DNA of 64,000 nt, taken from Vanilla planifolia. Taxonomy: Eukaryota; Streptophyta; Magnoliopsida; Asparagales; Orchidaceae. The notes below the pieces were generated by a model, which was not told the origin of the DNA, ran no database searches, and was given only the letters and a program-made list of their open reading frames with translations. The stretch spans positions 1,748,501 through 1,812,500 of the forward strand of contig JAIUJO010000070.1 in assembly GCA_023846275.1 (NCBI GenBank), in the 5' to 3' direction. The position numbers and the translations under genes were made by a program. Each line of letters opens with the position of its first letter. The first letter of the stretch is position 1. This document shows, piece by piece, positions 50,501-63,394 of the stretch.

Positions 50501-52559
50501 TGTCATTGAAGTAGTCATTTTAGAATTTCGACCCATTTGGAAAAGCATGTTAGGATGTTTGGTAGCAACTTTTCAAATAGCTTTTGCTTAATTGTTTAAT
50601 GGTTATGACAAACTTTTTCTATAAATATCTAATTATTGTGGATAAAATAACTATGGAATATGAAAAATATTTTAACACTGTAAAGAAGGCTTGAATTATA
50701 TTCTACTAACATAAATTTCTTCTACCAGCATCCACAAACTACGAATTCTTTAAGGTAAGCCTAATTCTTATAAGATTTTATTTTCTTAATTCTTCTTATA
50801 ATTTTTAGTTTTTTTAGTTTTTTTATATTCGCAAATGAGCATACAAAAATTTTTAAATTTTTATAAAAAAATTATTTATTCCTATATTTGTGTTTTTCTT
50901 TTGGGTTGGGTGATCGAGTATTTGTGAAAGCCTAAGTTTAATTTGATCTAAAAAATTGAGTTGGGGTTGAGCTTGCAAATGCCTGGGTTATATTTGAACT
51001 CCAAAAAGCTAGTAAGTTACACGTGAACCATAAGGAAAAAAATCTCAAATATCTTTCAAGTGAAACATAACAAAAAAATATCAAGTTTTAACTCTTTTAC
51101 TTGTAGAGTTCTTATCAACCTCAATTAGGGGTAGTCATAGGATCTAATTTACACCAAGCCTACTAAAACTTTTTCTGTACCATTTCAACTTTTATATATT
51201 TTTTTTTAATAATAAAAATTATAAAATGATATATTTATAAATACCAATTTTCAACCAACATGAAATTATTTATATAAAATGTATTTGAAAAATAAGTGCA
51301 TTTTTTATTAGAAAAAAATATTTTAAAATCTGCTTTTTATGTGATTCGTACATTAGTTTTCACATGAATGATAGAAATCAATTATAAAACAAATCAAAAT
51401 TTTATATTTAAGTTATTCTTTATGATGATCCTAAATAAGTTTTAAAGTTTTAAAATTTCATTTAGTTACATCATTTTTCTTTATTTATTTTATTTGAATA
51501 TTTTAAACTTCATTTCTCAAATGATATTTATTCTTTATTTATGTTCATACTAATTTTTTTAAAATTTATTAATCAAATTTTCTATGCGAAATGCTTGATT
51601 TTAAATATTAGGTTTTAGAGCCGATACGTTGTCTTGTGTTTAACATATTTGTCTATAAATATGTCACCATTCCTTTTACTCTCAAATTTAAAGTTAGAAA
51701 TTTTAATCAAATATTATCTATAATCTTACATGCATGTGATATATGACCATGTTACATGCAATAGTGTGATTTAATATGATTATATCATATAAACTGTCAA
51801 CATGTGTGTATATATAAGCTCTTCTAACATGTGCAACAAAAATTACTCTACTAATTAATTTTTGTTTTTGAAAATGATTAAGTAGTGTATTAGTATTTAA
51901 AATCACTCAATTCCTTAGCTAATGATTCATTCTTATTAATCTTTTGTTTTCAAACATGGGCCTTTCAATATTCTCAAAATGCATGTCGACCTTTTCTCAA
52001 ATCTTTTTAATAACTAAGATATTCATTATATTCTTCTTTTTTTTAAAATAATAATAATACTTTTAAGATTTAAAAATTAAATGAAACAAATTTTGATTTA
52101 TTAAGCAGAAGAATTTTTTTTAGTAGAAAACATTATGTGTAATGCTAAAGTTGATTGCACTAAATTAAAGAAAAAAACTTTTTTAGTTGAAAATCAATCT
52201 TTGATACCAAAGTGCATGCATGGCCCATTTAAACTTCTATCATGGTCTAAATTGGATCCTACAATATTCAAATACTAAAAAGATTATTTGAAACTATAAA
52301 AAAGGTATTACATAATAATTAGCGTAGAATGACATATGTGGTATTTAAGAACTATTCAAATATTGGCATCCCAAAATTGTAGCACTGATTATTAAGTTGA
52401 GTAGTCAACTTCTTAGGCATTAAGCACAAAATCCAACAAAAATAATTTTTGTAACATTCAATTATAGACATATAAAACTAAGAATTTAGAGAAACTCTAT
52501 GTGAAATATTCTATTTAAAAAGAGTAAATTTACCATTAAATTACTATCTAGAAAATAAA
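50501..52559. other. Unassigned, AT-rich
   Basis: This is decayed AT-rich intergenic sequence. I found no retrotransposon motif, tandem repeat or credible frame. The minus-strand frame at 51718-51906 is short and unremarkable. Confidence 0.5.
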
Positions 52560-53340
52560 AATTGCTTAATGGTTAAAGCTTTTGATGTTTATGTGAATTT
52601 TTTCAGAAATGAGAATATATTTTTTTGTCGACTCTCTTACTGGATAGTTTTTTACTTACGATCCTTGTTTGTCATAAGGGATTTGGCAGTGGGCTGTATC
52701 AGTGGAAGGACTTTCGCATCGATTCCTTTTCTCTTAGAAAAGAAATTGGAGTGTCTCCAACAAGGATTAGGCATTCACACTTTGTTCACAAATGTGGAAG
52801 CACAGAAAAAATTAATTTAATTCTATCATTTTTTTCTAATATAATGAGCATCCTTATTTATAAGAATTTTCAAATATTCATCACTAATTCAAAAAATGGA
52901 ATAAAATAAAAACCTATGAAATTAGTTGGATTAAGTAGCTTGCAAACAAATTCTATGTTTCGGGTGACGATAATAGTGGGCGGTGAAACAATGGGAGGAA
53001 AAATAGCATGTGAAATCAATGCAGTGTAGATGGAGGCCTCAGAGCATCTGTTCTAGGTTTAGAGCGGTACACTTCATGCAAAACGAAAGGGTTGGTAGGA
53101 TTTGTGGCACTGGCGAGTTGGTACTGGCCTTCATAGGTCTGTGTAAAATGAGTCAATGCTAGTGAAATGTTTCTCAATTAGTATTCCCGAGTTAACAGAC
53201 GATAATGCTGTTGACAACAAATGTTGGCGGATGATGGAAGCGATGAAATCAATAAAAAAATTAATTATTTTTTAAAACAATTTTCAAATTAATTTTGTGT
53301 TTGTTGACTTGTGAAACTAGTGTAACGCCATCAAATGTGT
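52560..53340. other. Less AT-rich island with overlapping short frames
   Basis: GC content rises visibly compared with the flanks, especially at 52930-53240 ('gggtgacgataatagtgggc', 'gagcggtacacttcatgc'). Two overlapping plus-strand frames (52569-52820 and 52625-52909, the second from a TTG) span 52.57-52.91 kb in different phases. Such a double opening in low-AT sequence could be a decayed exon with a frameshift. No domain or known family is recognisable, no splice structure can be defined, and I do not call a gene. Confidence 0.35.
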
Positions 53341-56300
53341 GTTTGTGAGCTAATTTTAGACGTTCCGTCATAAGTATACCTCCAATTTTATGGTGCCTAA
53401 GCGAAAAAACATAAAATTCATCTTAAAAAGCTTTTACCAAAAAGAAATTTGAAAATTCACCATTTTAGTTTTGAATATATATTTTCTAAAAAGTGGTTGC
53501 CAAAGCTTTGGTCAAAAAGTTGTTTTCTTGGGTAAAAAATTTTTTTGGCATAAATAGTTGCAAAGTAGCTTTCTAATCTTCTATATGTTTTGTTCGTTAT
53601 TAAGTGAGTTTGCACAAAGTTTGCAAGCGATATTTGGATTTTATTTTTGTGGATCTAGTTAGTGAGATGGTATGCCAACTCTAGTGTTGTAAGTTAGATG
53701 TATGTTTCTGTGTTGTGGATCGAGTCATGGGGTCAATGCAATATCTGTGGTTCCTATGTTATATCCGAGTTAGTGTGTCATAGATCATGCGAATGGGTCA
53801 ACATGATAACAATAGTGTCATCAATCAGATCCACCTCAATGCATGGTTGAATGGGGTGGTGGGTCAGCTTTGTTTGGTAGATCTATGTTTGTTTGAGGGT
53901 TCTATAAATTTTTTTACTTTTTGGATATTTGCACTAGTAAACTTGGTCTAGCAAATCTAGCTGTGTTTGTAGCTCATCTGAACTTGTGATCTAGATTAGA
54001 CCTAGAAGCTCTATTCATTGATTTTTTTCAGGAAGAAGTGGTCCAAGTAATCCCTAAGGTGTAGTCAGGTTGACGTTAAGCAACATTTGAAGGCATTGAA
54101 AAAAATGGGCTCAATAGGCCATTTTTATTTCCTTTTCTTCCATTTCGGTATGAATTTTGAGCATATTATAAATTTTTAGGGTCTATCTTAACTTTGTATA
54201 AGAAGAATAGAAATAATGATTTTCTATAAGTTTGACAAATGTTTGATTGGTATGTTGGCATTAAAAATTCTAATTAATGTCCCCAATAAGAATCCCACAA
54301 AGATTGTTTGCTAGCATTGTCTCACAAGAGTATAGCTTATAGAAAAAATGTGCGTTCTATGTTGTAAAGATCTTACTTTACATGTTTTAAAAGCTTAATA
54401 AATTTTTTATGATAATAATTGTTGGTCCCAAATAACCCAACTTGTAGTATCACTAATAATCACTCTCGACAAGCAAAAAGAGAAGGGAACAATAATAGTG
54501 TTGAAAGCACATCTAGAGCATTTTTGTTGGATTAGTTTCAACCCAACTGAACCTTTGACAAATCAAGGATAGAAAACATCATAGGCCCTTTTTCTAAGGT
54601 AAATACACAACCTCACTTTGAGTATTTTTCTCCTAATGCTAGTCCACAAAACCTTGTACTTTTTGCAAATTGGAAAAAATTCAAGTTTGGTTATTGTTAT
54701 GCTAAAGCCAACTTTTGTTGGGTTTTTGTGAATTAAACTCAACCCTCACAAAACTGGCTATTTTGGTAACTAAAACAAAATCAAGCTATAATTCTCAAAA
54801 GAAACTCTCATTTCTTAATCCTATAAAATGTGGCTCATGTGCAAAACTTATTGAGAATAAAAAAGCATTCCGACAAACTTGTTGATGCTTGAGGTTCATG
54901 AGAATATTATGTACAACAATGTACATTGCTTCTTCAATATGACTTCAACTAAGTAGCTGTAAGCTTTTGAAGTTTACAAGCATTTTAAGATTGTTTAAGA
55001 TGATAAAATTAATTTAGTAAAAGCATAATTGAATTGGATTGTATTAAGAAATTGTCGGTAGCATTATTTAAAATTTCTTTGCTTAACTATACTTATGAAA
55101 ACTTTAGAATAGTTTTGCATTCATAAAATTAATTTAATCATTTTCAAAAGTGAATTTACTATTAAAATTTCATAGATATTATTAGGAATACCTTATGAAC
55201 ATCAACAAGTGATCACTAATGGCTATGCAAATTTATCACTAACCTAATTTATTAGATTGACTAATGAATAGTAATTTCTAGTAATCTTCATGCACTTTAT
55301 GTTTGGAATTTTATCTATATGCATTTGTCTTGTTTATATGCATTGCTCTTGACTTTCCACACATATCTAGCAATGTACTATCCTATTTTTTGCATTATAT
55401 GTGTGGAGCATTATTAGAACAAATGTTGTTTTATTCTACACAAGGTTTACAAACATCTACTGGATATACCTTGTATTTTTTTTATTAAAAAAAATTAGAA
55501 GTACCTTAGATGTGTTTGTGTTGTAAATTTTCTTCGAGTCTATGCATGCAGCAATTGTATTAGTTATATTTTTAGAACATTTTCAAACCATTTTATGAGT
55601 GAGGTTTGGATACATTAAAATGACATCTTTTGACATATTTTTAGAAACATATTGAATGCAAATTGAATCATATAAGATAAATTTTGGCAAATATCCACAT
55701 GTAAAAGTTTTCCTAAAATTTGTCTTTATTCTTTTACATTACGAAGGAACTTCCTTTGTTGCATGCCTTCATGGTTCTTCTTAACTTCATTTTGCATTTG
55801 CCATTTGATGTTAATGTTGTGGAGCTCCGGTTTGCACATAGAATTAAAGAGTGGAGGGCATAAGGTATAGTTCCTTTCGTTATCTATTTTCTTCCTTCGT
55901 TACTCTTTTTGTTTCTGGAATTAGAGTTTAATTCAATTCTAACTATAGGATTCCTACCATATATATCTTCATTATTAATTATTTTCTTATCAAAGAAAAT
56001 TTTGAGTAGTTCAAATGATCACGATTATCCATAAACACTACTTGTTGCATTGTCACGCTTGGCCGCACTTTCATTATTTTGAACAATTTTTTTACCGTCA
56101 TCATGGATCTGAATCATTGCATTTTGCATTCCATACATGATTTCAAGACATTGTTATGAGCTTTCCTCAAATTATTCTTGATCAATAGAACTTCAAGAAT
56201 TACACTCACAGCCGTGCTATTATTTCTATGTGGCATAATCTTATTGTGCATCATATTGACCAAGTAGCTTGCAAGAGAGTAATTGTTGCAATTGAGTTGT

Positions 56301-57980
56301 GTGGTTTACCCCCAAACTAATGAATAACTTTTCTAAGTTATAACAATTAGCTATTTCAACATAAGTTGAAATTAAAAATGTCTTACCAAAGGTCAAATCC
56401 TCTTTCTAGATCATTTCTAGCTTAGTTTCAAAGCAAGCTTTAAAACAATTTATCATTGAACTTTTACCATATTTTGATGTAACTCTTATGTTACTAGTGG
56501 CTTGTTTTTTATTTTGCATTAGGCTTATTTTGTTGACATTAGATTTACACTTATACTTGTCAAATTAGGTTACAAAATCTTCTCTATTTTAGTGTTATCT
56601 TATAAAAATTTATCATTCTTGAAAAAAAACAATCCCTTCCGCTCAATATCATAAACATAAGCTTCCATAACTATGTTTGCGTTACATGCATTTCAATTAC
56701 ACTCAAACCTTAAAATGATTCGTTTTACACATTTATTGTGTTATATTAGTTAATCTAGTGTCAGAATCCATTTGATTTTTATGCAAATCTCTTAATATGT
56801 TAAATATTTTTTTTGGGGAGCTATAATTTTTAGTAATGAGAATATTATAATTTATTATGGATTTTCATGGTTACTTACATCAACAATATTAATTATATCA
56901 TCCTTCTTTTACCAATTTTAATGAAGTTTGATAAATCAATTCAACTTAGAGACACTCAAACATACTATATCATTATCAACTTTGGAAATTTCTTAATATT
57001 TCATGTGATTGATTTATATGGCAAGATTTACATTATACATGGAAGAACATAGTTTTGTTAGTTAGTGCTTGACACTTTGATCAAGTAATTTCTATAACTT
57101 AAGATATCAATCTTATTGTTAAACACTTCATGTTTACATTTTATCGATGATAATCAATTAAGTGAAGTTTTGACTTTCTTTGATGCAAATGCAAATTTTG
57201 AAAAACTTTAAAAGCTTTAACAACCTAAATCATCTCTAAACGAAACTTATCAACATCTTAATAATGCCCTCTTAATTATAGTTCTTATTATAGTAAAAAC
57301 CTTTTTAAGCATACCATTTCTGAAACACATCAACTTGAGCTTATTTATCTTAAGATTATTCTACATAGAGTGTGGAAATGTAAATAAGTTTAATTTGTGT
57401 TCTTCCAAAAATTTTCTTGTACCTAATTTAGAATAAAAAACAAAGCATAAAACTTCATTTGCATATATATAATATCTTTTTGGACAAAATGATTAGTCAC
57501 ACTTTTAAAATAAATGTTGAACTCAATGAATGCTCTAATAGTATGAATATATAGAGTATGTAACCTCTTTATTTGTTTAACTAATATAGGACAAGTTGTA
57601 ATAGGAGACTTACTAATGATCATATAAGGATTTTGTTTTCATGATTCCAACTATATAATCTATTTGTTTGCAATAGTTTATGCATTTGGAAAGTTTTTCA
57701 TCCGTAGTAATTAATCTTTCGATAGATGGTCTCTTATTAAAAACAATTTAAATACATTTATAAAATGAAATATGAAATTGGAATTATAATATTTCATTTC
57801 TCCATCTTTGAGATTTTGGACCCAAGCATGTAATTATAGTAGAGGGCATATATTGGCCTTGCTTCCTTTGCCTTTACTCATCGACCACCTTTCTTTATCT
57901 TCGTGGCATGAAGGAAAGACCAAAATCTAGTTGTTGGATTCTCATTCAACATTCTTCTTCCATCATTCTTCTTTTGTTCT
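53341..57980. other. Unassigned decayed intergenic DNA
   Basis: The stretch is mixed, moderately AT-rich, with no element that I could name. Short frames at 55303-55488, 56867-57052 and 57423-57623 (minus) lack family features. Around 55780-55860 the minus strand has a faint integrase-like phrase that I judged too weak. Some of this may be further copia sequence decayed beyond recognition by eye. Confidence 0.45.
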
Positions 57981-60038
57981 TTACTTGCAAAAAAATATTT
58001 ACCATATTTTTATTTATAGTATATTTTTTAACTAATATAATATTAAATTATTATTGTTAACATACATGTTTTGTTTTCTCATTATTTTTTGTTTATCTTT
58101 TTAAATTTTTATTTCTCTGAACATATATGTTATATTTTATGACAAAGTTTACATTATATTTTTATTATTTTTAGATATTTTGTAGCTTCTACTATTTTTA
58201 TTTTTTGACTCTTAAAAAACATTCAGACCATCTTTTTTGGATAAAAGATGTTTTCTTGTCACTTTATATTGATGTTGTGCAATGAATATTTTTGTACTAT
58301 TACCTATTTTGTGTTAATATTTACCTATTATTTCTTTTAATTTTTTTACATTTCTTAACTTTGCTTATTTCATATGTTTCAAAGTAAATGTCCATTTCTT
58401 TTTTGCATGTTTTATAATTTTAATTGCTATATATTATTAATAACTTATATAATTTTTAATTTTTGTAGTTTTCACTATTTTAAAATTTTGTAAATTTAAT
58501 AATAAATACATTTTTCCAAGTTTTATGTAAAAATAGAATTACCATTTGTTTATAATTTAGATTAGTTTACACATTTTTATGTTAAAATAATTTTATTCTT
58601 TGCTTGAGAAATCTCTTTTATGTTAGGACAACTAGTGGCTTGCTTAACTTGCAAAAGAAACAATAAAAAAATTAAATAGATCAATCGCTAGAATCATTTT
58701 ATTATCTTAATGGCATTCTATTAATTTTGTTTAAGTTATATTATTGTTTCCTTTTCATATTCCATATCTTTTAAATAAAATAACAATTATTAATTAACAA
58801 ATTAGAAATCTTGGATGTTTTAAATATTGAATTTAGTTGTACAATAAAAATTAATACTATTTGATTTTTAATAAAAACATAAAATTATGAAAAAAATTAT
58901 TATTGAAACTTTAAAATATTCAAAGTGATTTTTAACAACAAAATAAATTTATTTTTTTAAAAATAAGTTTAAGGAAAGTATGCTAATGTAATCAAAGATG
59001 TACAAAATATATTTTAGAAAATTAAATGAATAAGTTACGAAAATAGTTTTAATATTTACATATCAATTGAAATTCATTACAAAAAACATATAGGTATTAT
59101 ATATTTGCTAAAATATTGGTGTAGCTAAATATAGTTATCGAAATATTATGAAGATAATACTATTTTGTAAATCTATCATATATAAAACATTATGTTGATA
59201 AGGTCTACAATTGTAAAATTTTAATAAAAAAATTAAATGAAAAATAAAAAAGAAAAATAGAATATTTTTATAGTTAAAAATATTACTCTAAAGAAGGAGG
59301 GAAAACTTAGTTGAATAATAAAAGAAGATTGTTTAATGAAAAACAAAAAAAACTTCTAAACATATTAAATGACAAAAGAGTGTAGAAGTTAGTAAATTAA
59401 ATATCACAACAAAAAATAATATATTAAATACCAATTCAATAAAAAGTTCACGAGGCAAAAAAAGGCAAATAATTAAAATATAAGTGCACCTATATTTTTA
59501 AACAATGTGATTTATATATGAAAAAATTATTTACGTAACTAAATCATTACAAATATGTCAATATATAAAAATAAAAGAGTTGCAAAACAATGAAACCTTA
59601 AATGATTTAAAAAATTATCTATATATTCTATGAAATGAACACAAATTTTCTTAGTAAAGCAAGGATCACAATCATATTAATGTAAAAATTTTGAAATAAT
59701 AAAATGAAATATGAAAATATGATTAATTCAATAATTTAATATTTGATCATTATGTTAAATACATCAGTTTGTGACAAAAAAAATTTAATAAAATGCAATC
59801 CAAAAACTTTTTAATGAATAAATAAATAAAATTATAATTTTGGTAGCTTTGGGAAAAATGATTATTTGGAATTTCTAAAGAATAGAAAGATTATAATCGA
59901 ATATTGCTGATAAATAAACAATATTGAAAATATACAAAACTATTGTCAATAAATTTTAATAAAAATTTTCAAGTTAATTGCAAATTACTTTCCATTTTAT
60001 GATATTACAAACAATAAAGAAAAAAATCTTAGTAAGCG
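57981..60038. other. Composition switch: T-rich then A-rich AT sequence
   Basis: From about 57980 to 58640 the plus strand is T-rich. From about 58650 to 60038 it is strongly A-rich. No coding capacity or defined repeat was found. The A-rich part leads directly into R2 copy 2 and has the same texture, so it may belong to the same element. Confidence 0.45.
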
Positions 60039-61955
60039 ATTTCCATGCATTTGAAACAATATTGATAATATCTAAAGAAAATAATATACTAAAATATACA
60101 TTTTTAAGATAAAAATTTAAATTTTATTTTAATATTTTCCAGCATTAAAAAAGTAAAATATAAAATTTTTCAAAAAATTTTCATACGTTCCAAAAGGCCA
60201 AATTTTCTTCATAGTTAAATATTAGACATTTAAAAAATAATGCATTTTTAAAGAACATGTTTTTGCAAATAAAAAAATCATAGATTTTAAAAAAAAGTAT
60301 CACATGAAAAACAGTTAGTTGAAAATATAACTTTCATAAGCTTGTAAGAATATCAAAATATAAAAAATGTGACGCTAATATATGAAAGTACTATAAGTAA
60401 TTCTAATATTTACAAACACAATAAAAAAATTCCTATAGAAATAAGTAACAAAAACTTCTAGTTGCAAATAAAAAAACTATAGAACTGATAAATATATGAA
60501 AATCAATAATTCAACAAAATACTTAACCACATATAATATATATGTATAATATTTTTGCAAAAGATATTTTCCACATTCATTGCTAGCAAATTTTGACATA
60601 TAAAAGAAATTAGCAATACTTTTTGAGAGACGTTTTGCTATAACTTTTTTTTAAAAAAAATAAAATTTATAATTATAAAATAATTCAATTTTTAAATAAA
60701 AAATATTAGAATAAAAAATAGAAAATAAAGTGAAAAATATTCAATTTTAGTAATCTTATTCCTAATTTGTAAAAAAATATGAAAATTACAATTTTAAATT
60801 TAAATATTTTAATAAGAATGTCTTATTGATTCAATACATTTATATTTTTTGATGTAGGCCAAGAAATATAAGAAATTGAACATGTGAACATAAATGTTAT
60901 AATATAAATTAAATACTTACATGTTATTTGAAATCATTTTGGTTAGAACAAAAACATCATTGATGTTTAACAATATTTAAATTATTGGCACAAAATATTG
61001 AATGAATTTTATCATATAAAAAATCACATCAACATAACAATTTTTATATAATTAAGATAATCATTAAGAATAAGACCTTAAAAAAGAGTTTTCTAATTGA
61101 TACAATATAATAACTAACTAATCATTATTAAAATATTTACAAATTAAAAAAATTAATTAAAAATGTTTGTTAAATAAGACATGCTAACATTAAATAAAAA
61201 AGCAAAACAACCAAAAAATACATGAATTAAAATGCTTTTACACATCAATATTTACTAACATTCGATATCGATAAAGGTGTTGTAAAAAGATTGGGGAGGA
61301 TATATTTTGCCTCTTTTGTTTTGTTAAGATTAATAATAGTTATTAAGGTTGGTCATTGTTTTCATATTATTGAGTTAAAGTGTTAACTATTGCTGCAAAC
61401 ATTTATCTTCTATAAATTTTTTTGGCATTATGATATGATGATTCTTAGATTATCTTTTTATTAAAAATTTAAACTTGTTTTTAATTTTGAAGTATTTATT
61501 ATTAATCATTTTATAATATTATTTATTTTTGAGAACTTATTTTCCTTGATTTATGATATTTTATATAGTTAATGCTTTTTATATCCTCAATGATTCTTAA
61601 TTATAGTACTTTGATGGCTATATTTTTAGTTATGATGCCTAAAAAAACTTTGCAAGCATTTTCTATAATGTCATAATATTTTTATCATTTTAAATAATTT
61701 TTAAATATTTTAAAATTTAGACCTTTCCTTAACAATGGAATATTTTTGTATGCTTGAGTTGTACAACAATTTATTTTTGACAACATTTATAAATAAATTT
61801 AATTTTAAAATTTTTTAATAAATTTTTTACATTTTTTTCTTTGTGTATAACTTTCTAATTTCATTTATTTCTTTTTTTAGTTTTTATGATAATGTCTTCT
61901 TTCAAATAGCTAAAAATTTTATAATAATCATTCAATATCGAAAGAAATGTTATGT
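60039..61955 (+). repeat. Dispersed repeat R2, copy 2
   Basis: This is the direct-orientation partner of 33266-35225. Clear similarity covers 60039-61230 and about 61730-61950. The middle (61237-61730) is T-rich, whereas the same interval of copy 1 is A-rich. Its first 53 bases match the reverse complement of 34954-35006 in about three quarters of positions ('taaaatgctttt' and 'gataaaggtgt' both conserved). This suggests that the core is inverted in one copy. No coding function is visible. Confidence 0.65.
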
Positions 61956-63394
61956 TAACAATACCATAAGTACAAATATCTTTGAGGAAAAGGGAAATAT
62001 GTAGAAAAATAAAAAAATATTAATAAGATGTTATACCTACTATAATATGATACATAAAAATTATATAGAAAATATGTAAGCAGAAAAATTTTTATTACAA
62101 AACAAAATTCATAAAATAAAAGATTTTGCCAAAATAATTAAAATTTTAAATTTTGTAAAATATTTCAAAGGAATATCTCGTAAAATTAATTATTGATAAT
62201 ATTTTAGTGAAAGAAAAAACTTATAAAAAATAATTAATGAATAAAGGGTATTCAATACCTTCGTCGAATAGTCCAAATAAAAAATTATCAAAAATATAAT
62301 ATAAATTTAATATGCTGAAACCAAAAAATTAAATAAATATAAAACATTAAAAGGTATTTAACAATAAGTAAGTTTATGTTGTTAAAAACTGGATGCATAG
62401 TATGCTAAATAAAATATTTTGTTAATTTAATGATGAGAAATAAGTAATTTTTAAAAAAATAATAAAAGAACTGAATTAATATGGTAATAAAATATTTTGA
62501 AAAAATATAGAATATGCATTATATAGTACTAAAATTCTTTTAGTGATACAATGATCAAAATGTGTTTGCAGAAATCTATGTTCTTATGCAAATATTTTAA
62601 CTAAAAGATAAAATAATAAGTTTGATGTCAACAAATGAATAACATGAATACTATGATTTGTAGGTATAATTGTGAAAATACAAACAAAGCAAAAAATTTA
62701 AGAGGTAAAGCTTGATGACTATTATCAATAGAAATTTTTTCAAGAACATAAAAATGTCGTGATTAATAGTTCTTACTTAAGTGAATATTTATAAAAAAAT
62801 TATTAAGTAGAAAATAAAATATTTTCATTGTTGAAGGATATGATTAACACAAATATAAGATAATTATCTTTTATTTATTAAAAATTATTAAAAATACAAG
62901 AAGATCTTCTTGTAAATGACTTGATGACTAATTTAAAATGTTTAACTATATTTCTGCTTAAAGTTAATCAAAAAGATTTTTAAAAAAATAAGCTTGTTAA
63001 AAACATTTGTAATAATAGAATAATAGAAATAATAAAATATGATAAATAGAATTCATTAACATAAAAAAATTTGCACTATAAAAATGAAGATTATCACATA
63101 CAAAAAAATCATCATAGTAAAGTAATTATGCTTATTATCTCATTTGTAGAAGAAAATTAAAGTGATAAAAAAGAAAAACACAATATTAAGATGCTAGTGC
63201 AACTAAAATGGGGTAAAAGATTCATAAATTATGAAATTATTAAGGCAATAAAAAAACTATTCACATGAAAAAAATTTATGTAATTACAATAAACAAAAAT
63301 CATAATAAAAACCTAATAGTAATCTTCAATATATGGACAACAAGATAATAAAACTTCTCTATTATACCATTATAAAAGGTAAGGAAGTCTCATA
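61956..63394. other. Unassigned A-rich sequence
   Basis: This is A-rich plus-strand sequence between R2 copy 2 and the second copia 3' end. The equivalent place in the first locus is occupied by the R4 duplication (35240-38525), and I see no similarity between the two fillings. No frame or motif was recognised. Confidence 0.45.

Noticed and set aside
55770-55860. Minus-strand phrase resembling the copia integrase PQ.NG..ER block
   Set aside because: Only a few residues agree (GAPQH), and no HHCC or D,D(35)E neighbourhood could be found.
33266-61955. The two R2 copies as the LTRs of one giant 28 kb element
   Set aside because: A retrotransposon inserted in the satellite should be followed by satellite sequence after its second LTR. 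After 61955 there is A-rich DNA and a copia 3' end, not unit G's continuation, and internal gene order does not fit.
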